A stretch of DNA of 11,794 bases from Candidatus Tectimicrobiota bacterium. Lineage in GTDB: Bacteria; JACPSX01. The notes under the pieces were generated by a model, which searched no databases, was not told the DNA's origin, and worked only from the letters and a program-made list of their open reading frames with translations. Shown here piece by piece: positions 6,155 through 11,794 of the stretch (position 1 is the stretch's first letter; every line of letters begins with the position of its first letter). The stretch is taken from positions 1 to 11,794 of the forward strand of contig JACPSX010000177.1 of NCBI GenBank assembly GCA_016193065.1, read 5' to 3'. The position numbers were made by a program, and so were the translations under genes.

Positions 6155-6315
6155 CCCTCTCCCCCATTGGAGACTGTGCCGCAATCCGCCGTTCGCCCTT
6201 CGACAGGCTCAGGACGAACGGCTAAGTGATTGAATTTCGGGGTCTGCTTGTCCGTTCGTGGTGAGCCTGTCGAACCATGAACGGACTTATGACACAGTCT
6301 CTTGGGGGAGAGGGG
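6155..6315. mobile_element. MITE-like inverted-repeat element B inside the oxidase operon
   Basis: About 161 bp bounded by inverted repeats: CCCTCTCCCCCA(TTG)GAGACTGTG at 6155 onward, and its complement ending at 6315 (CACAGTCTCTTGGGGGAGAGGG). Inside is a second inverted pair, 6189-6221 and 6252-6284, each 33 nt, beginning CCGTTCG and ending GAACGG. These share TTCGACAGGCTCA and its complement, so the RNA would fold into a long branched hairpin. The core is shared with element A. It has no coding capacity and fills most of a 235-bp gap in an operon whose neighbouring oxidase genes overlap. Confidence 0.75.
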
Positions 6316-6373
6316 AGGGAGAGGAGGATTTTCTCGCAGTCTTATTACATCTGCGTCTCTCATCACGGCGGTT

Positions 6374-6964
6374 TTACTTTCCGGCGCCGGTTGACGGAGC
6401 ACTTACGGCCGGCTGTTTCAGTGCCAGGAGGTAGTCCACCAGTGCCAGAGCGTCGGGTGTGGCAACGACTACCTTCCCTTTGGGCTTCCATGCATCGGGA
6501 ACTGGAACCACCACCTCTCCGGGACCGGCTTGATCCTTCCGTTGGAAGTACCACCAGTACGCGGGCATGATGGACTCTCTGACTACGGCCCTCGGGTTAT
6601 AGAGGTGGATCAGATGCCAGGTGGAGCTAGGCTGCCGGTTTCCCACATTGGCCAGATCCGGTCCGGTGCGCTCGGTTCCCAGAAGTTGGGGGGTGCTGTA
6701 GGCGAAATCTCCCGGGGCCGAGGGTCGCCCAAAGATCTGGTCCTGGGGGAGGGGCCTCACCTGCTGGGTATGGCAGTAAGAGCATCCCTCAGCCACGTAA
6801 ATCTCCCGTCCCCTTTGCGCGCTCGGGCTCAGCGGCTCCAGGCCGGGGGCCGGGGGGACCTTGCTTGCTTCGATGGCCGGATAGATTGCAATGGCCAGGC
6901 TCAGGGCCACGAAAATCAGCAGCGAAGTAAGATATAGAAGCCGAGGGTTGGTGTGAAAGTTCAT
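6374..6964 (-). CDS. ccoO: cbb3-type cytochrome c oxidase subunit II (monoheme cytochrome c)
   Basis: A 196-residue membrane-anchored cytochrome c that passes electrons towards the CcoN catalytic subunit on the periplasmic side. An N-terminal helix (about 9-29) anchors it. The heme motif CSYCHTQQVRP (Cys61, Cys64, His65) is the FixO/CcoO signature, and the family pattern continues with RTGPDLANVGNR, WHLIHLYNPR and SIMPAYWW (axial Met133). The ATG at 6964 overlaps the ccoN stop by 4 bp (ATGA), so the two are translationally coupled. Length is close to that of canonical CcoO. The downstream gap before the ccoQ-like gene is occupied by element B. Confidence 0.93.
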   Translation of the reverse strand: MNFHTNPRLLYLTSLLIFVALSLAIAIYPAIEASKVPPAPGLEPLSPSAQRGREIYVAEGCSYCHTQQVRPLPQDQIFGRPSAPGDFAYSTPQLLGTERTGPDLANVGNRQPSSTWHLIHLYNPRAVVRESIMPAYWWYFQRKDQAGPGEVVVPVPDAWKPKGKVVVATPDALALVDYLLALKQPAVSAPSTGAGK

Positions 6965-8403
6965 TGCTCCCTACCCGACCTTGCCTCAACGGTCGATCTT
7001 GCGGCCGGCCGCATGTGGTATAGGTTGTAGGCAAACACCAGATGCCCCAGGATCATGAGCATCCCGCCCACGGCTCTCCACAACCAGTGGGGAGCCATGG
7101 CCACCACGGATTCCAGGAACGGCTTTTGTGCCGACCATAAGAGCCCTTGGAGCGTTCCTCCGACTGAAAGAGATGCCACGTAGATGGCCATCCCCACGGT
7201 GGACATCCAGAAGTGAACACCCACCGCTTTTACCGGAGGTTCCTTGCCTGTCAAGCGGGGAAGAAGCCCGTAAATTCCTCCCCAGATCAGGAAAGCCACA
7301 AAGCCGTACATGGTGAAGTGAGCGTGTCCCACGGTGAAGTTTGTGAAGTGCCAGGTGAGATTGGCTGTACGGAATGCTTCCAGAGTTCCCTGGGTGGAAG
7401 CCAGCCCATAAGAAATCACGCCCACCAGGATAAAGGGGAGTGAGTAACTGCGGCGGATCAGTCCGCCGATCCCCTTCATGGTTAAGAGAAAGTTTCCCGT
7501 GCCGGCCCATACGGGCACCATCATCCCCACGCTGAACACGATGGCAATGGTCTGGAGGAGCCAAGGAATGGGGCTGAAGATGAAGTGGTGTGTGCCAATG
7601 ATCGTGTAAAAGACCAGTTGCGTCCAGAAGCCCAGGACCCCAAGCGCGTAGGAATAGATGGGTCGATTCAGGAACAGCGGAAGAAAGTAGTAGGTCAGGC
7701 CGACGACTGTCGGGGTAAACCACATCCCCACCCCCTGGTGCATGTAGTAACCTTGAATGATGGTTTGCCCCAAACCGCGCTGGTACCAGGGGAGATAAGC
7801 AATCGTGGCCAGAACCAGCGTCCACAGGAAGGCGGAGAGGATGTACCAGTTGGAGATATAAATTTCCTTCATCTTGCGGCGCGCAATCGTGTTGTAGAAG
7901 TTGATTACGTGCAAGAGCAAGCTGGCCGCAAATAACAGGGCCAGGGGCCAGACGTACTCCCGGTATTCCTGATTGCCGTTGTTGATCCCGCTGGCCAGAG
8001 CCAGGGTTCCCATCAGGACCATCACGTTCCAGAGCCAGAGAGCTATCTTCGCCAGCTTCACGCTGTACAGTTCGGTCTTGGATGCCCTGGGTACCGCGTA
8101 GAGGGCCAGGCCCATCATGGCCAGAGAAGTCCACCCCCAGAAGACTGTGTTGGTGTGAATGGCCCGCAGCCGTCCGAAGGAGAGGAAAGGAAGGTCAAGG
8201 AAATCCGGGAAACGGAACTTGAGAGCCACAATCCCGCCGGCCAGGGTGCCCACCACGAGCCAGAAGGCGGCCCAGCCGAGATACTGGAAGAGAATCCGGG
8301 TGAGGACAGGGTCCTCCCGTGCCGAGGTCTCTGTGATCAACCGGGCGACGGATTGTTTGTAGAGGTCTGCTTCCGGAGCGCGTCTGACGGTTTGCCTGGC
8401 CAA
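6961..8403 (-). CDS. ccoN: cbb3-type cytochrome c oxidase subunit I (catalytic)
   Basis: A 480-residue polytopic heme-copper oxidase subunit that reduces O2 to water and pumps protons. Key residues are in place: His83 (RAIHTNT, low-spin heme b ligand), His222 (first CuB ligand), Tyr266 six residues before His272-His273, and GHAH with His360 and His362 (high-spin and low-spin heme ligands). The Tyr266/His272 spacing matches the helix-VII Tyr of cbb3 enzymes. The canonical CcoN string WYGHN is replaced by YYMHQ, so this is a divergent branch. Start: no ATG is available; TTG at 8403 has AGGAAGGG nine bases upstream. It follows tlpA by 90 bp and is coupled to ccoO. Confidence 0.93.
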   Translation of the reverse strand: MARQTVRRAPEADLYKQSVARLITETSAREDPVLTRILFQYLGWAAFWLVVGTLAGGIVALKFRFPDFLDLPFLSFGRLRAIHTNTVFWGWTSLAMMGLALYAVPRASKTELYSVKLAKIALWLWNVMVLMGTLALASGINNGNQEYREYVWPLALLFAASLLLHVINFYNTIARRKMKEIYISNWYILSAFLWTLVLATIAYLPWYQRGLGQTIIQGYYMHQGVGMWFTPTVVGLTYYFLPLFLNRPIYSYALGVLGFWTQLVFYTIIGTHHFIFSPIPWLLQTIAIVFSVGMMVPVWAGTGNFLLTMKGIGGLIRRSYSLPFILVGVISYGLASTQGTLEAFRTANLTWHFTNFTVGHAHFTMYGFVAFLIWGGIYGLLPRLTGKEPPVKAVGVHFWMSTVGMAIYVASLSVGGTLQGLLWSAQKPFLESVVAMAPHWLWRAVGGMLMILGHLVFAYNLYHMRPAARSTVEARSGREQ

Positions 8404-8493
8404 TCTTGATTTCCCTTCCTGAACTTCTTGCCCCTTACGGGTCCTTCTTCAGGCTTGGCCATTGCTGAGTATATTCCTCAAGCCTCTTTGAGA

Positions 8494-9084
8494 CTACTTT
8501 AAAATCGCTGCCAATTGTTTCTTGGACTCTGCGCTGGTCCAGTCCCGGGAGCCTACATGCTTGTACCGGATGATCCCCTTGCGGTCGATCAGTAAGGAGA
8601 CCGGGATCCCGACGACGCGGTACATGCGGAGGACTGACATGTCGGGGTCGAGCAGTGCGGGAAACGTCAGTTTCAACTCCTGCATGAACTCCTGTACCGC
8701 CTTCTTTCCTCCGCGGTCAATGCTGACGGCCAGGATCTCCAGGCCGCGGCTCTGATGTTGTTCGTACGCCTTCTGCATCGTCGGCATCTCCGCCCGGCAC
8801 GGAGGGCACCAGGTGGCCCAGAAGTTGAGAAACACCGCCTTCTTCCCGCGCAGGTCCGAGAGTCGTATGATCCGCCCCTCCAGATCCGACAGAGCAAAAT
8901 CCGGAGCCAAGTATCCCACCTCCGGACGGACCTCGGGAGCAGCACTCTTCCTGGTAGAGTAGATGTACCACACTCCCAGGGCCACCACCAGCAGAAGGGC
9001 TGCACCAGCTTTCCAGGAAAACCACCGCCACTTGCGCGGCATCGGCCCGCTTTGCAAGCCGCCGGGGTCGGCGACCTCTTCCAT
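8494..9084 (-). CDS. TlpA/ResA-like membrane-anchored thioredoxin
   Basis: 196 residues: one N-terminal helix (about 24-42) anchors a thioredoxin-fold domain outside the cytoplasmic membrane. The active site is WCPPC (Cys93, Cys96) in FLNFWATWCPPCRAEMP, and the cis-proline is at VVGIPV (Pro161), with the downstream LLIDRKG strand. Such proteins reduce disulfides in apocytochrome c or in copper chaperones, which fits the adjacent cytochrome oxidase genes with three heme or copper proteins to mature. I chose ATG 9084: AGGGGAAA lies upstream and the previous gene ends 13 nt away. The open frame runs to 9213, but that part overlaps the methyltransferase gene. It may alternatively act in general thiol repair. 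Confidence 0.9.
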   Translation of the reverse strand: MEEVADPGGLQSGPMPRKWRWFSWKAGAALLLVVALGVWYIYSTRKSAAPEVRPEVGYLAPDFALSDLEGRIIRLSDLRGKKAVFLNFWATWCPPCRAEMPTMQKAYEQHQSRGLEILAVSIDRGGKKAVQEFMQELKLTFPALLDPDMSVLRMYRVVGIPVSLLIDRKGIIRYKHVGSRDWTSAESKKQLAAILK

Positions 9085-9097
9085 GTCAGATTTCCCC

Positions 9098-9850
9098 TTA
9101 GGAGTTGCGGAGCCAGCGCGGAAGAAAGGCTGGTACCCGCCCTTTATATTCGACGAAGGCCTGGCCGAAAGCGGCGGCCAGATCCTGGTCCTCCTGTTGG
9201 GCCAATCGCACATACATCCCGATCAGGATCGGGGCCATCAGAAGCGTTGGTAGAGTCGGCCACTGGATGTTGAAGGCAAGGACGATGACGATCAGCCCGA
9301 TATACTGGGGGTGACGGATTATTCCATAAATCCCCCGGGTCACCAACGTTTCTCGTCCATGAAAGACCGTGTACCACCCCAGGGTCACTAAGCCTGCGCC
9401 GATAGCAATGAGGCCGACGCTAACCACCATGACCAGGTAGACTCCCGCGGAAATAGGGAGAAGCCCCAAGCGGTCCAGGGCAAAAGCCCAGAGATGGCTT
9501 TCGTTCATCCCGAAGACCCACGGAGAGAGGCCGAGAAACGGTGCCAGGAGGTAGATGGTCAACGGAATCCCGAACATCTCGGCAAACAGGGAGATGAGGA
9601 AGGCCGTGTAGATTCCAGTGTTCCGCCACTCCGCGCGACGCCTGGGTCTGGAGAATCCGAGCAAGAAGAGGGTGAAGAGTGCCGTCGCGATCAGGACGGC
9701 CCGCCAGTTCCCGTACCAGAGAGCAAAAGGAGTATCGTTGGAGTCAGGCCCGCGCTCCACGGTCATCCAGAGAAACCAGAGGCTCAGGCCAATGACCGCT
9801 CCCACGATTCCCCGGAGTACGATCTGCCACTTTCTCAAAGCTCTTTGCAT
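9098..9850 (-). CDS. Membrane methyltransferase-like protein, isoprenylcysteine carboxyl methyltransferase/PEMT type
   Basis: A 250-residue integral membrane protein with about six hydrophobic segments. Its C-terminal part carries the ICMT/PEMT pattern: LVTRGIYGIIRHPQYIGLI (Arg179-His180-Pro181) and, after another helix, an acidic element (QQEDQDL) followed by AFVEYKGRVPAFLPRW. In this superfamily these segments bind S-adenosylmethionine. Bacteria generally lack prenylated proteins, so the substrate of such homologues is unknown. The ATG at 9850 has AGAGGTG upstream. It sits 15 nt after the selenoprotein-like gene and 13 nt before tlpA, so it is part of the same transcript. A role related to the oxidase or to thiol chemistry is suggested only by this position. 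Confidence 0.78.
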   Translation of the reverse strand: MQRALRKWQIVLRGIVGAVIGLSLWFLWMTVERGPDSNDTPFALWYGNWRAVLIATALFTLFLLGFSRPRRRAEWRNTGIYTAFLISLFAEMFGIPLTIYLLAPFLGLSPWVFGMNESHLWAFALDRLGLLPISAGVYLVMVVSVGLIAIGAGLVTLGWYTVFHGRETLVTRGIYGIIRHPQYIGLIVIVLAFNIQWPTLPTLLMAPILIGMYVRLAQQEDQDLAAAFGQAFVEYKGRVPAFLPRWLRNS

Positions 9851-9865
9851 CTGGCACCTCTGCTC

Positions 9866-10480
9866 TCAAGCTGGACCCTTCGCCTGACGGAGCGCACGGA
9901 CAATCGTCCCCACGTGCTCGCCGAATTGGCGGTCGATCTGGCGTTCTCGGATCCGACCTTGCCGGTCAATCACGACGTAGCCCATATCGGCCATCTCCAT
10001 TCCGGCTCCTTTCATCCCGTACTGGCGGATCACATTCATCTGTGGGTCCGAGAGGATGGGGAAGGTGAGGCTAAGGTCAACAGCAAGTCTCCTGGCGTCC
10101 TCAGGATGGTCGATGCTAATGACCAGCACCGCTGCCCCCTCCTCTGTAAGTTCACGGACCGTTTCTTGCAGCTTCCCGAGCTGCAGTCGGCAACTGTCTC
10201 ATGTGTGGATCATGTAAAAGAGGAGGACGACCTCCTGCCTGTCGAGGTAGTCCTCCAGGGAAATTGTCCGGCCAGTAGAGGCCTGCAGGGTAAAGCGCGG
10301 AGCCTGTTCGAACTTCGCAGCCGTTCTATTCTGCAGCCAGGCAACCGCGCCGCCCCCTCCGACAATCAGTAACGCCAGGAGGACGCCAACAGTCCACTTC
10401 TTCCGCCGCCGCATTGAAGGATCCGGCTCCGAGGCACTTCTCTCACGTTGATCGAGTTTCTTTCTCCTCTTTCTTCCCAT
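9866..10480 (-). CDS. Probable selenoprotein: membrane-anchored peroxiredoxin/thioredoxin-like protein with U-x-x-C motif
   Basis: Two frames, 10480-10202 and 10198-9866, are in the same phase and separated only by TGA at 10201-10199. Read through, they give 204 residues: basic N-terminus, one helix (about 30-49), then an AhpC/TSA-type fold (RTISLEDYLDRQEVVLLFYM, active-site loop, VLVISIDHPEDA, LTFPILSDPQMNVIRQYG, MGYVVIDRQGRI). The TGA falls at residue 94, where relatives carry the reactive Cys after the LLFY strand, giving U-D-S-C with Cys97. A SECIS-like hairpin follows. Both halves are conserved in style, and the upstream and downstream genes are tightly spaced, arguing against decay. TGA is also used as an ordinary stop here, so general reassignment is unlikely. 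No cis-Pro is seen, unlike the neighbouring TlpA. The ATG at 10480 has GGGGGAG upstream. Sec machinery is not in the window. Confidence 0.8.
10167..10201 (-). promoter_or_regulatory. Candidate bacterial SECIS element with its UGA codon
   Basis: Downstream of UGA (10201-10199), after 13 nt, the mRNA forms a perfect 7-bp stem: UGCAGCU (10185-10179) and AGCUGCA (10173-10167), with loop CGGGA. Bacterial SECIS elements lie just 3' of the UGA, have a short stem, and carry a G within the first two loop bases; here G is the second. The apical loop starts 21 nt after the UGA, close to its position in E. coli fdhF as I recall it. A short extension GCCG/CGGU could pair below it. It lies inside the coding frame, as required in bacteria. 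Confidence 0.65.
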
Positions 10481-10560
10481 AGATGTAAATCTCCCCCCAG
10501 AGCTATCGAGCCCTTCCTGGAACTTGCCGGGTTCAAAGACGGACCGCTACACGGTCCTCG

Positions 10561-10719
10561 CTATGTTCCGGAAGCAACCAAACGACGCAATGTCTCCTCT
10601 ACCTCGCTCCGGGCCACGGGCCCGAAGAACCCGGCGCAGACGTGTCCGGTTCTGGATTTCGCCAGCGTCCCGGGGACCGCCTCACTTCTTCTCCTCTCGC
10701 TTGTCTTCCGGGCTCCCAT
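10561..10719 (-). CDS. Possible small ORF (52 residues)
   Basis: An ATG at 10719 opens a 52-residue frame ending at TAG 10561, overlapping the end of the preceding gene by 38 bp. The part outside that overlap reads sensibly (TGHVCAGFFGPVARSEVEET, then LRRLVAS). There is no clear Shine-Dalgarno site and I recognise no family. It fills most of the 200-bp gap before the selenoprotein-like gene. It may be chance or a gene remnant. A hairpin (GGACCG, loop, CGGTCC) follows at 10541-10557 and has no T-run. Confidence 0.22.
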   Translation of the reverse strand: MGARKTSERRRSEAVPGTLAKSRTGHVCAGFFGPVARSEVEETLRRLVASGT

Positions 10720-11200
10720 GCTGCGCCATCTTGGACATAGAGCGCATCATGAAATACATCCCGAGGGGGCAGGCGAGGAGGGCCAGCGCGGGGAGGAAGG
10801 CCCCAGCCGCCCCGAGCACGGCACTGCCGCCGCCCAGCAGGAAGACGAGGGCGAGAAGTGGGGCGCCCCAGCAGAGCCCCTTTCCGAGGTACGCCTTCCA
10901 GCCCCGCCGCTTCGGGGCCGCGTCCGCTGGCGCCTCGGCCGAGCTGACTTCGGTCGGCGCCTGAAGCGCCCGCGCGGCCGCTGCCTGGACTCGGGCCTCG
11001 CGGACGTTCCGGACGAACTCCTCCGCGTGGCCATCGGAACAGAATACCTCGCCGAAGCGCTCGATAGTGAGGCCATAGGCGTTTGTATCCGCGCCGCAGA
11101 ACGCACAGTAGCGTTCCGCAAGCTTCTCGAATCGCGTCCCTTTTCCGTCTTCGGGGAGCGCGACGTCCGGTGCCGTCTCTTTCTGCTGCTGTTCTGTCAT
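10682..11200 (-). CDS. Metal-ribbon membrane protein with DUF2933-like C-terminus
   Basis: 172 residues. The N-terminal part has YCAFCGADTNAYGL followed by EVFCSDGHAEEFV (Cys32, Cys35, Cys54, His58), a TRASH/YHS-like metal-binding pattern seen in heavy-metal proteins. An Ala/Pro/Arg-rich linker leads to a hydrophobic hairpin (about 108-153) ending LLACPLGMYFMMRSM, which resembles the CPLxxxFMMR end of DUF2933 proteins. The C-terminus is charged. The ATG at 11200 has AGGAGG seven bases upstream. It lies 28 nt after the CcdA-like gene, so the two are co-transcribed. A role in sensing, binding or moving a soft metal (copper, zinc or arsenic) is inferred from the Cys pattern and the neighbour. 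No precise function can be given. Confidence 0.6.
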   Translation of the reverse strand: MTEQQQKETAPDVALPEDGKGTRFEKLAERYCAFCGADTNAYGLTIERFGEVFCSDGHAEEFVRNVREARVQAAAARALQAPTEVSSAEAPADAAPKRRGWKAYLGKGLCWGAPLLALVFLLGGGSAVLGAAGAFLPALALLACPLGMYFMMRSMSKMAQHGSPEDKREEKK

Positions 11201-11228
11201 ATTCCTTCCTCCTGTTCCAGGCGATGCC

Positions 11229-11794
11229 TCAGAGCGCCCAATAAGTCAGGGTGTCATTGATTCCCGCCAGAACGAAGATCACCCCGGAAATCCTAGTGAT
11301 CATCGGGCCGGCACGCTTGAGATGCTCGACAAGACCTCCCGCCGCTCCGCTCCCGACTGCAAGGAGGCCCGCGTACACCACGAGGGGGAGTGTGGTCCCT
11401 ACGGCGAAGAGCCCGGGGAACACCAGACCCGCGGTGCTCCTGAGCGCGAGCGGAATCATCAGGCCGAAGAAGAGCCAGAAGAGAGTCGGGCAGAAGGTAA
11501 ACGAAAACGACACTCCAAGAAGGAATGCCCCCCACGCTCCCTTGCGGGGGAGCCGCGCCCGAAGCCACGCCGAGACGACTCTACCCACCGAACCGCGGAG
11601 GCGTAGGACGCCCAGCAGGCCGAGCCCGATCACGATCATCAGCGGGCCCAGCGCCTTCCGCGCCGCGATCACCACCGGGACTACCGCGCTCTGGAGTTGG
11701 AGACCCAGCAGGATCACGGCGCCGCCCACCGTCATGTACACTAGGACTTTTCCGGAGATATAGGCCAGCGCCTCCCGCAGAGGCCGCCCCTCCC
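11229..11794 (-). CDS. CcdA/DsbD-type membrane protein (ArsG-like permease), 5' end outside window
   Basis: The frame is open to the window edge, so the N-terminus is missing. At least 188 residues remain, with about five hydrophobic helices. The stretch REALAYISGKVLVYMTVGGA and the later FSFTFCPTLFWLFFGLMIPL, with GLFAVGTTLPLVVYAGLL and a final GVIFVLAGINDTL, fit the DsbD/CcdA-type transmembrane family. FCPT...FFGLMIPLA...GTxLP is closest, from memory, to the ArsG-type efflux permeases. CcdA/DsbD proteins carry electrons across the membrane to thioredoxin-like partners such as the TlpA encoded downstream; one redox-type Cys is visible (FCPT), and any second would be in the missing part. A start inside the window (GTG 11741) is unlikely, because family-like sequence continues upstream. 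Confidence 0.7.
   Translation of the reverse strand, partial: EGRPLREALAYISGKVLVYMTVGGAVILLGLQLQSAVVPVVIAARKALGPLMIVIGLGLLGVLRLRGSVGRVVSAWLRARLPRKGAWGAFLLGVSFSFTFCPTLFWLFFGLMIPLALRSTAGLVFPGLFAVGTTLPLVVYAGLLAVGSGAAGGLVEHLKRAGPMITRISGVIFVLAGINDTLTYWAL

Noticed and set aside
6139-6402. Long N-terminal extension of the ccoQ-like ORF
   Set aside because: It is a translation of repeat element B (inverted repeats on both strands), not protein-like, and has no family similarity.
6961-8403. Nitric oxide reductase (NorB) instead of CcoN
   Set aside because: The helix-VII Tyr six residues before the His pair and the downstream CcoO-type cytochrome mark a cbb3-type oxidase. NorB lacks that Tyr and pairs with NorC.
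8404-8470. Small ORF starting at an ATG in the tlpA-ccoN gap
   Set aside because: About 40 codons in another frame overlapping the ccoN start, with basic low-complexity composition and no family. The TTG start of ccoN with AGGAAGGG explains the region.
10199-10201. TGA as Trp codon reassignment
   Set aside because: TGA is the natural stop of several neighbouring genes (for example ccoN, the ccoQ-like gene and the end of this same gene), and Trp codons TGG are common. A Cys-site position fits Sec far better.
9494-10372. 292-residue plus-strand ORF
   Set aside because: It is antisense to the methyltransferase and selenoprotein-like genes, has biased composition and no recognisable domain. It is a shadow of GC-rich coding DNA.
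10541-10557. Intrinsic terminator before the selenoprotein-like gene
   Set aside because: The GGACCG/CGGTCC stem is only 6 bp and has no following T-run on the minus strand.

Overview
The window is GC-rich bacterial DNA with short intergenic gaps, clear Shine-Dalgarno sites and envelope-type respiratory genes. It carries no rRNA, tRNA or taxonomic marker gene. The mix (NitT/TauT-type permease, M20 dipeptidase, MpsC/DUF2294, proximal cbb3-type oxidase, dispersed GTTCGTGGTGAGCC-type repeats, a probable selenoprotein) suggests an uncultured soil, sediment or subsurface lineage. Methylomirabilota, Nitrospirota or Acidobacteriota-like organisms would fit, but that is inference only.

Left part (1-1199): a cluster of GGGTACCC hairpins, a promoter-like site, and a short leader ending in a textbook intrinsic terminator lie upstream of a lone ABC-transporter permease. 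The arrangement looks like an attenuator or riboswitch, although no known class could be assigned. Next (1294-3076, minus strand) is a two-gene unit: an M20 metallodipeptidase with its own good promoter, followed by a small MpsC-family protein. Region 3365-4228 is a scar zone. It holds a plus-strand remnant of a tyrosine recombinase (integron-integrase-like), which meets within a few bases the truncated N-terminal third of an uncharacterised large protein on the minus strand. A hairpin and a MITE-like element follow. A DJ-1/PfpI protein with its own promoter lies at 4283-4864.

Right part (5052-11794, all minus strand): a long, tightly packed gene series. In transcription order it holds a CcdA/DsbD-type (ArsG-like) membrane protein cut by the window edge, a metal-ribbon/DUF2933-like membrane protein, a membrane-anchored peroxiredoxin/thioredoxin-like protein, an isoprenylcysteine-methyltransferase-like membrane enzyme, and a TlpA-type thioredoxin. 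It continues with CcoN, CcoO, a CcoQ-like small membrane protein and an unusual CcoP substitute (Ig-like domain, one TM helix, one heme c). The layout suggests a terminal oxidase encoded together with periplasmic thiol-redox proteins that may help assemble it.

Main discovery: the peroxiredoxin-like gene (9866-10480) is split by an in-frame TGA exactly where the catalytic cysteine should be, giving a U-x-x-C motif. A 7-bp stem-loop with a G-containing loop begins 13 nt after the TGA, as expected of a bacterial SECIS element. It is best read as a selenocysteine protein, not as two ORFs or a pseudogene. A second notable point is a MITE-like repeat inserted inside the oxidase operon, between ccoO and the ccoQ-like gene.
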